This document shows, in pieces, positions 7,582 to 12,795 of a stretch of 15,610 nucleotides of DNA. Within the stretch, counting starts at the first letter, position 1. Every line of letters starts with the position of its first letter. Under the pieces are notes generated by a model. The model ran no database searches. It saw only the letters and a list, made by a program, of their open reading frames with translations, and had not been told where the DNA came from. The stretch comes from Oscillospiraceae bacterium (GTDB taxonomy: Bacteria; Bacillota_A; Clostridia; Oscillospirales; Oscillospiraceae). The position numbers and the translations under genes are program-made. The DNA is taken from assembly GCA_017398105.1 (NCBI GenBank), contig JAFQHF010000012.1, positions 1-15,610 of the forward strand. Direction: 5' to 3'.

Positions 7582-7771
7582 AAATGATCGTTTGTCGGCG
7601 TAGGGATCAACCAATCCGCCCGAAATCTATCGATCAATTCCCGGTGAAGCCAATTCCGGCGACCGCGGTCTTTGCACAGATCGATACCATTCCAATGTTG
7701 TTACGTTGGGGGCGGATTGAAAATCCGCCCCTACAATAGCGTATCGAAATTCGTGCGCGCAACGATAATTT
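7582..7771 (+). mobile_element. Nested inverted-repeat element (MITE-like), copy 2 with internal deletion
   Basis: Same orientation and layout as copy 1, with ends AAATGATCGTTT and AACGATAATTT and the shared core GAAATCTATCGATCAATTC. It is 190 bp because exactly 20 bases of the left hairpin arm are missing: in copy 1 this stretch lies between two AATC direct repeats, and copy 2 has only one. The right hairpin arm is intact, so long-range pairing between the arms is lost. It is the most diverged of the three copies. Its right end supplies two bases of the stop codon of the minus-strand gene starting at 8978. Confidence 0.82.
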
Positions 7772-8978
7772 ATGCGTTAAAAACGTACTTGTCCAGCCGG
7801 TCAAAGGCTTCCTTAACACGGCTCAGGGGCAGGGCCAGGTTCATGCGGATGTGGGTCTGGCCATGGAAAGCGCGGCCGTCCTGCCAGACAACGCCTACAT
7901 CCCAGCCGGCCTTCATCAGCTCGTCCATGATCTTGCCGTGCTTTTCCAGCCACTCGGCACAGTCCAGGAACAGCATGTACGTGCCCTGGGGTTTGGAAAC
8001 GGTGACACCTTCGAAGTGCTTTTCAATGTAGTCGCAGGCGTAGTTGACGTTGCCGGTGATGGTCTCGTTCAGCTCCTCCACCCACTCGTAGCCCTCGGGC
8101 TTGTAGGCGCCGATGAGGGTGTGCATGGACATGACATTCATGGAATTGTAGTGGCCCAGGGAGGATTCCTTGTCGCAGCGGTCCTTGATCATCTTGTTGT
8201 AGATGATGTGGTAGCTGCCCACGAGACCGGCCAGATTGAAGGTCTTGGAGGGGGCATACAGGGCCACGGTGCGCATCCGGGCATCCTCGGAAACGGACTG
8301 GGTGGGCACATGCTTGTGGCCGGAGAGGATGATGTCGCTCCAGATTTCGTCGGAAACCACCATTACATCGTGCTTCTTATACAGCTCCATGGCCTTTTCC
8401 ACTTCCCACTTTTCCCAGACACGGCCGCAGGGGTTGTGGGGGGAGCAAAAAATTGCGGCGTGGATCTTGCCCTCCACGATCTTTTTCTCCATGTCTTCAA
8501 AGTCCATGCGCCAGATACCCTGCTCGTCCTTCACCAGGGGGGAGTGGACGATATCGTAGCCGTTGTTTTTCAGGCTGCCGGTGAAGCCAACATAGGTGGG
8601 GGAGTGCAGCAGGACCTTGTCGCCCCGGGAGCAGAACACATTCAGTGCCGTGACCACACCGCCCAGAACGCCGTTCTCGTAGCCGATGTGGTCCTTCGTC
8701 AGACCGGTGACCTGGTTGTGATCTTCCTGCCACTTGATGATGGCGGAAAAGTATTCCTCAGTGGGCATAAAATAGCCGAAGGTGGGGTGCTTGGCACGCT
8801 CGATCATAGCCTCCTGGATGGTGGGGACTACGGGGAAATTCATGTCGGCGACCCACATGGGGATGACATCAAAGCCTTCCTTCGGAGCGGGATAGGGGGA
8901 GCCGGGCGCACCGATCATGTCAACAGCGATGGCATCCTTGCCGTGACGGTCCAGAATGGAAGTAAAATCGTATTTCAT
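7770..8978 (-). CDS. PLP-dependent aminotransferase-fold enzyme, PatB/MalY type (probable C-S lyase)
   Basis: The protein has 402 residues of fold-type I PLP enzyme. Family members cleave C-S bonds of cystathionine or cysteine conjugates, or act as aminotransferases. Features in order: IPMWVADMNFP near residue 40 (MalY/PatB signature, usually ADMDF), LLHSPTYVGF, CSPHNPCGRVW, VVSDEIWSDI, and YAPSKTFNLAGL with the PLP lysine at K245. A C-terminal Arg in THIRMNLALP should bind the carboxylate. AAGGAGAG lies 6-13 bases upstream of the start. The gene is alone on its strand and convergent with the M18 gene. Its TAA stop spans the edge of the element, so the last residues may have changed on insertion. 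Exact substrate cannot be told from sequence. Confidence 0.9.
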   Translation of the reverse strand: MKYDFTSILDRHGKDAIAVDMIGAPGSPYPAPKEGFDVIPMWVADMNFPVVPTIQEAMIERAKHPTFGYFMPTEEYFSAIIKWQEDHNQVTGLTKDHIGYENGVLGGVVTALNVFCSRGDKVLLHSPTYVGFTGSLKNNGYDIVHSPLVKDEQGIWRMDFEDMEKKIVEGKIHAAIFCSPHNPCGRVWEKWEVEKAMELYKKHDVMVVSDEIWSDIILSGHKHVPTQSVSEDARMRTVALYAPSKTFNLAGLVGSYHIIYNKMIKDRCDKESSLGHYNSMNVMSMHTLIGAYKPEGYEWVEELNETITGNVNYACDYIEKHFEGVTVSKPQGTYMLFLDCAEWLEKHGKIMDELMKAGWDVGVVWQDGRAFHGQTHIRMNLALPLSRVKEAFDRLDKYVFNA

Positions 8979-9010
8979 GGAAACTCTCCTTTATCTGTAA
9001 TTATATATCC

Positions 9011-9039
9011 ATTATACGAACTTTGTCGGGAAATAGCAA
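9011..9039 (-). promoter_or_regulatory. Promoter of the PatB/MalY-type gene
   Basis: On the minus strand, TTGCTA (plus coordinates 9034-9039) and TATAAT (9011-9016) are separated by 17 bases. The predicted start of transcription near 9004 leaves a leader of about 25 bases. Confidence 0.6.
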
Positions 9040-9159
9040 TAGGGATTCCGGACAGGATGAAAAATATCGGCAGCGCTCCGCCGGGCAGGAGGAATCCATT
9101 CTTTGACAATGCAGGCGCGGTTTTGACAGGTATCGCGCTGTTTCGTTCGGATTTCTTCT

Positions 9160-9188
9160 TTGACACCTTGTACACACCGAAGTATATC
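9160..9188 (+). promoter_or_regulatory. Possible upstream promoter of glgP
   Basis: TTGACA (9160-9165) and TATATC (9183-9188) are separated by 17 bases. Two more TTTGACA motifs occur at 9102 and 9122 without good -10 partners. The 224 bases between 9040 and 9263 contain no convincing gene; this promoter match and the repeated TGACA motifs are all I see there. Confidence 0.4.
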
Positions 9189-9192
9189 GGCA

Positions 9193-9275
9193 TGACAAAA
9201 TGGGTAAAATCTGAACATTCTGCCAAAAATTTGAAATCATCTTCCATTTGCACCGGGTTTTACTTGACAAAATGG
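9193..9275 (+). repeat. Two 11-base direct repeats upstream of glgP
   Basis: TGACAAAATGG occurs at 9193-9203 and again at 9265-9275, 72 bases apart, each followed by a TAAAA-containing tract. The second copy overlaps the -35 box of the downstream glgP promoter. It may reflect a local duplication or a regulator site. Confidence 0.45.
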
Positions 9276-9292
9276 CATAAAAGAAGTATTAT
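9264..9292 (+). promoter_or_regulatory. Main promoter of glgP
   Basis: A perfect -35 box TTGACA (9264-9269), a 17-base spacer and -10 TATTAT (9287-9292). Transcription would begin near 9299, giving a leader of about 140 bases before the glgP start codon. A small hairpin (AGCGG / CCGCT, 9397-9413) followed by TTT sits just before the ribosome binding site. Confidence 0.75.
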
Positions 9293-9315
9293 TTGATGGT
9301 ATGTTACAGAAGTTA

Positions 9316-9329
9316 TGGAAACGTTTTAA
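9316..9329 (+). promoter_or_regulatory. cre-like operator candidate in the glgP leader
   Basis: TGGAAACGTTTTAA matches the CcpA/LacI-type cre pattern TGWAARCGYTWNCW at most positions and contains the symmetric core AAACGTTT. It lies about 17-30 bases downstream of the predicted start of transcription, where binding would act as a roadblock. The third and thirteenth positions deviate from consensus, and no ccpA gene is in the window. Confidence 0.35.
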
Positions 9330-9438
9330 TGCATACATCGCCGTGACAGCAAAATCCGGCGTTATTTGATATAGTCAAACCGTAATTCACAGTAACAGCG
9401 GAAAACTGCCGCTTTTAAGAATGGAGAGCTAAACATTT

Positions 9439-11787
9439 ATGAATCTGAATTGCCGTGACATTCTGAAGTGGACCGAAGCACAGCTGAAGTACACTTACGA
9501 CGTATCCCTGAAGGAAGCCACCCCTCAGGAACTGCATGAAGCTCTGGGTCAGGCCGTTATGATGGCCATTTCCGATAACTGGAGCCACTCCAAGAAGACT
9601 CGTATGCACGAGCGCAAGGCTTACTACATCTCCGCCGAGTACCTGATCGGCCGCCTGGTGTACAGCAATATGTTCAACCTGGGCATCCTGGACGAAATGA
9701 AGGCCCGCTTTGCTGAGCATGGCGTGGATCTGGCTGTTCTGGAGGACATCGAGGACGATGCTCTGGGCAACGGCGGTCTGGGCCGTCTGGCTGCCTGCTT
9801 CCTGGACTCCGCAGCTTCCACCGACATCCCCCTGTCCGGCTACGGCCTGCGCTACAAGTTCGGCCTGTTCAAGCAGAGCTTCAACGGCAACGGCGACCAG
9901 GTGGAAAAGGCTGACGACTGGACCAAGTTCGGTGATCCCTGGTCCTACCGCCGCTACAAGCACACCGTGAAGATCAAGTTCCCCGACCACACCGTGCTGG
10001 CTGTTCCCTATGACGTTCCCGTCATCGGCTACGGCACCCAGAACGTGGGCACCCTGCGTCTGTGGCAGTGTGAGGCTGAGGAGGAGCTGAACTTCAATGC
10101 ATTCAATGACCAGGACTACCTGCGTGCTCTGGATGCCAAGAACAAGGCTGAGGACATCACCCGTGTTCTGTACCCCAATGACTCCACCTGGGACGGCAAG
10201 CGTCTGCGCCTGAAGCAGCAGTACGTTCTGTCCTCCGCTTCCCTGCAGGATATGCTGCGCACCTACAAGATCGCTCACGGCAACGACCTGAGCCGCTTCG
10301 GCGAGTTCTACGCTGTCCAGCTGAACGATACCCATCCCGCCATGTCCATCCCCGAGCTGATCCGTCTGCTGATGCTGGAGGGCATGAGCTTTGACGATGC
10401 CTTCAAGGTCGCTCAGAAGACCTTCTCCTATACCAACCACACCGTTCTGGGTGAGGCTCTGGAGAAGTGGCCTCTGAATCTGATGCGTTCCGTTGTTCCT
10501 CAGATCGCAGACATCATCTGCAAGATCGACCACAAGCTGCGTACTGAAATCCCCATGGATTTCCAGGAGCGCAGAGCAAAGAAGCTGTTCATTGTTGACG
10601 AGGATATCGTCCACATGGCAAACCTGTCCATCTACGTTGGCAGCTATGTCAACGGCGTTGCTGAGATCCACTCTCAGATCCTGAAGGATGACTGCTTCAA
10701 GAACTGGTACCAGGTGTTCCCCGAGCGCTTCCAGAACAAGACCAACGGCATTACCCCCCGCCGCTGGGTTGGCCTGAGCAACCCCGAGCTGACTGACATG
10801 ATCCGTCAGAAGGTCGGCGGCGACTTCCTGAAGAATCTGGAGCTGATCGGCGGCCTGAAGGATCACATCGATGAGGCTACCATCAACCAGTTCAATGCCA
10901 TCAAGCGCCAGAAGAAGGAGCAGCTGTGCCACGTCATCGCCAAGAACGAGGGCGTTATGCTGAATCCCGACTTCATGTTCGATGTTCAGGTCAAGCGTCT
11001 GCATATGTACAAGCGCCAGCTGATGAACATCATCGCTGTTGTGGATATCTACTTCCGCCTGAAGGAGGGCCGTCTGCCCGACTTCCAGCCCACCGCATTC
11101 ATCTTCGGTGCAAAGGCCGCTCCCGGCTACATCGATGCAAAGGCTGTCATCCGTTACATCAACCGCGTGGCCCGTATGATCAACAACGATCCCGCTGTTG
11201 CTGACAAGATGAAGGTCGTCTTTGTTCAGAACTACAACTGCTCCTATGCCGAGCATATCATTCCTGCAGCCGACATCTCCGAGCAGATCTCTCCTGCTGG
11301 TCTGGAGGCTTCCGGCACCGGCAACATGAAGCTGATGCTGAACGGCGCTATCACCCTGGGTACTCTGGACGGTGCCAACGTGGAGATCGCCGAGGAGGCA
11401 GGCCGCGAGAACGAGTATATCTTCGGCCATACCGTTGAGCAGATCAATGCCATCAAGAGCACCTACAACGCCCGCAGCATCTATGACACCAATGCTGACC
11501 TGCGCCGTGCTCTGAACACTCTGGTGGACGGCACTGTTCCCACCGACGACGGCCTGCGCAACCTGTTCCGTCAGCTGGTTGAGGGCGGCAATGACCAGTA
11601 CTACCTGCTGCTGGACTATGCTTCCTACATCGAGGCTAAGCTGCAGGCAAACCGCGACTATGCCGACCGCATGACCTTCGGCCGCAAGTGCCTGATGAAC
11701 GTGGCTTCCGCTGCCAAGTTCTCCTCCGACCGTACCATCCGTCAGTACGCTGAGGAAATCTGGCACATCAAGCCCACCCAGTACTAA
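9439..11787 (+). CDS. glgP: Glycogen/maltodextrin phosphorylase
   Basis: A 782-residue GT35 enzyme that phosphorolyses alpha-1,4-glucan to glucose 1-phosphate in the cytoplasm. Visible motifs: YYISAEYLIGR, ALGNGGLGRLAACFLDS, YGLRYKFGLFKQ, VQLNDTHPAMSIPEL, TNGITPRRWV, VKRLHMYKRQLMN, and the PLP site EASGTGNMKLMLNG with K631, followed by LGTLDGANVEI. Length is a little below the ~800-840 typical of the family, but all core motifs are present. GGAGAG at 9423-9428 lies 10 bases upstream of the start. Codon bias is as strong as in pgk and tpiA, suggesting high expression. It is monocistronic, flanked by a consensus promoter and a strong terminator, with no other glycogen genes in the window. Confidence 0.96.
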   Translation: MNLNCRDILKWTEAQLKYTYDVSLKEATPQELHEALGQAVMMAISDNWSHSKKTRMHERKAYYISAEYLIGRLVYSNMFNLGILDEMKARFAEHGVDLAVLEDIEDDALGNGGLGRLAACFLDSAASTDIPLSGYGLRYKFGLFKQSFNGNGDQVEKADDWTKFGDPWSYRRYKHTVKIKFPDHTVLAVPYDVPVIGYGTQNVGTLRLWQCEAEEELNFNAFNDQDYLRALDAKNKAEDITRVLYPNDSTWDGKRLRLKQQYVLSSASLQDMLRTYKIAHGNDLSRFGEFYAVQLNDTHPAMSIPELIRLLMLEGMSFDDAFKVAQKTFSYTNHTVLGEALEKWPLNLMRSVVPQIADIICKIDHKLRTEIPMDFQERRAKKLFIVDEDIVHMANLSIYVGSYVNGVAEIHSQILKDDCFKNWYQVFPERFQNKTNGITPRRWVGLSNPELTDMIRQKVGGDFLKNLELIGGLKDHIDEATINQFNAIKRQKKEQLCHVIAKNEGVMLNPDFMFDVQVKRLHMYKRQLMNIIAVVDIYFRLKEGRLPDFQPTAFIFGAKAAPGYIDAKAVIRYINRVARMINNDPAVADKMKVVFVQNYNCSYAEHIIPAADISEQISPAGLEASGTGNMKLMLNGAITLGTLDGANVEIAEEAGRENEYIFGHTVEQINAIKSTYNARSIYDTNADLRRALNTLVDGTVPTDDGLRNLFRQLVEGGNDQYYLLLDYASYIEAKLQANRDYADRMTFGRKCLMNVASAAKFSSDRTIRQYAEEIWHIKPTQY

Positions 11788-11800
11788 GAAATATGATTTA

Positions 11801-11830
11801 ACCTCCCGGCTTCAGGCCGGGAGGTTTTTT
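11801..11830. terminator. Strong terminator after glgP
   Basis: A 10-bp stem, ACCTCCCGGC / GCCGGGAGGT, with a 5-base loop is followed by T6 on the plus strand, 13 bases after the glgP stop. On the minus strand a weaker T-rich stretch follows, so it may also stop the convergent TetR-family transcript. Confidence 0.88.
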
Positions 11831-11850
11831 CGTGGGAAGGATGAAAAAGC

Positions 11851-12060
11851 AAATTATCGTTTATAGCACGAATCTCGAAAGGCTATTGTAGGGGCGGATT
11901 TTCAATCCGCCCTCAACGTAACGACAATGGAATGGCATCGATCTGTGTAAAGACCGTGGTCACCGGAGTTAGCTTCGCCGGGAATTGATCGATAGATTTC
12001 GGGCGGATTGGAAATCCGCCCCTACGATTGGTTGATCCCTATGCCGACAAACGATAATTT
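11851..12060 (-). mobile_element. 210-bp nested inverted-repeat element (MITE-like), copy 3, inverted
   Basis: Reverse orientation relative to copies 1 and 2, with the same length as copy 1 and perfect 12-bp ends AAATTATCGTTT (11851-11862) and AAACGATAATTT (12049-12060). About 10 of 210 positions differ from copy 1 by eye. The arm pair is at 11888-11912 and 12001-12025, with one A-to-G difference in the latter. It lies between the convergent ends of glgP (after its terminator) and the TetR-family gene, whose stop codon is 30 bases away. Confidence 0.85.
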
Positions 12061-12090
12061 TCCGCACAAATGGTATCGGACTGGAAGTTG

Positions 12091-12654
12091 TTATTCTTCC
12101 AGCATTGCGGAAACGATCTGGGTATAGCGCTTCAGATACCGCAGCAGATCCCGGGGTGTTTCTGTCTGGCCGTTTCGGGACCAGGTGATCTGGGTTGCTA
12201 CCATGGCCATGGAAAGGTGGGCGATCACATAGTCCCGTTCTTTTGGCCCCATATTTTCCGGGAAAATGGACTTGGTGGCATCAATGCTGCGAAAGCTCCG
12301 CTCCGTATAGGCAAACAGAAGATCCTGCCGGCCGTTTTCCACCAGGGCCTTGATAAAATCGTGGTTTTCCAGACCAAGGGAGATGGTTTGTTCCAGCAGC
12401 TGGGGAGTTGCCAGGTGGCTGTACTGCTCGTAAACCCGGGCTGCTCCCTGGGTCATCTGATCCAGCTGATACAGCAGTACATCCTCCGGTGTGTCGAAAA
12501 GGCGGTAAAAGGTAGCCCTGCTGATGCCTGTGACCCGGTGCAGGTCGGATACAGTGATGCTTTTCAGCGGCGTGGTCTTCAGACATTCCTGCAGCCCCCG
12601 TACCACCTGCGCGGCAGAAGTCTGGGATCGCTTGTCGGATTTGATGTGATACAT
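12091..12654 (-). CDS. TetR/AcrR family transcriptional regulator
   Basis: The protein has 187 residues from the chosen start. The N-terminal DNA-binding domain contains LKSITVSDLHRVTGISRATF (residues 30-49) followed by YRLFDTPEDVLLYQL, the classic TetR helix-turn-helix with the YRxF turn. The C-terminal helical region (about 60-187), with the expected ligand pocket, shows no identifiable ligand motif. An in-frame ATG at 12708 would add an 18-residue Ile-rich stretch, but it lies across the predicted promoter; ATG 12654 is preceded by AGAGGG and is preferred. The gene is divergent from the GH3 gene, with 141 bases between start codons containing an inverted repeat, so the simplest role is a local repressor of itself and the glycosidase. 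TetR-type regulators of sugar hydrolases are less usual than LacI or AraC types. Confidence 0.88.
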   Translation of the reverse strand: MYHIKSDKRSQTSAAQVVRGLQECLKTTPLKSITVSDLHRVTGISRATFYRLFDTPEDVLLYQLDQMTQGAARVYEQYSHLATPQLLEQTISLGLENHDFIKALVENGRQDLLFAYTERSFRSIDATKSIFPENMGPKERDYVIAHLSMAMVATQITWSRNGQTETPRDLLRYLKRYTQIVSAMLEE

Positions 12655-12686
12655 AATTTCCCTCTTTTGTATTATTATTATAAAAC

Positions 12687-12720
12687 ATATTGTATCATAT
12701 TTTTTCATGTGTTACAATAT
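12687..12720. promoter_or_regulatory. Candidate TetR-family operator
   Basis: ATATTGTA (12687-12694) and TACAATAT (12713-12720) form a perfect 8-bp inverted repeat with an 18-base spacer. It overlaps both boxes of the predicted regulator promoter and spans the predicted -35 of the GH3 promoter, so one bound protein could block both genes. The spacing is wider than in many TetR operators. Confidence 0.5.
12689..12717 (-). promoter_or_regulatory. Promoter of the TetR-family gene
   Basis: On the minus strand, TTGTAA (plus 12712-12717) and TACAAT (plus 12689-12694) are separated by 17 bases. The transcript would start near 12682, with a short leader before ATG 12654. Confidence 0.6.
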
Positions 12721-12731
12721 TTCTGTATAAT
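12703..12731 (+). promoter_or_regulatory. Probable promoter of the GH3 gene
   Basis: A perfect -10 box TATAAT (12726-12731) has a weak -35 (TTTCAT, 12703-12708) 17 bases upstream. A poor -35 is compatible with a regulated promoter. The leader would be about 58 bases and includes a short hairpin TGCCG / CGGCA near its beginning. Confidence 0.5.
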
Positions 12732-12795
12732 TTGCCGCAAACGGCAGCATTTTTTCTGCGGAAACTATGCAATCACAATATAAGGAGCGTGCCAC

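Noticed and set aside
8975..9253. 92-codon minus-strand frame upstream of the PatB/MalY-type gene
   Set aside because: It has no ribosome binding site, crosses the predicted promoter of the downstream gene and overlaps its start; the translation shows no recognisable domain.
7851..9296. Plus-strand open frame of 481 codons opposite the PatB/MalY-type gene
   Set aside because: The minus strand has the full PLP-enzyme motifs and a ribosome binding site; this frame is Gly/Val-rich shadow sequence extending into the intergenic region.
9415..11766. 783-codon open frame antisense to glgP
   Set aside because: It is the shadow of a highly codon-biased gene: the translation is low-complexity (rich in Leu, Val, Gln, Gly), matches no family, and the plus strand clearly encodes glycogen phosphorylase.
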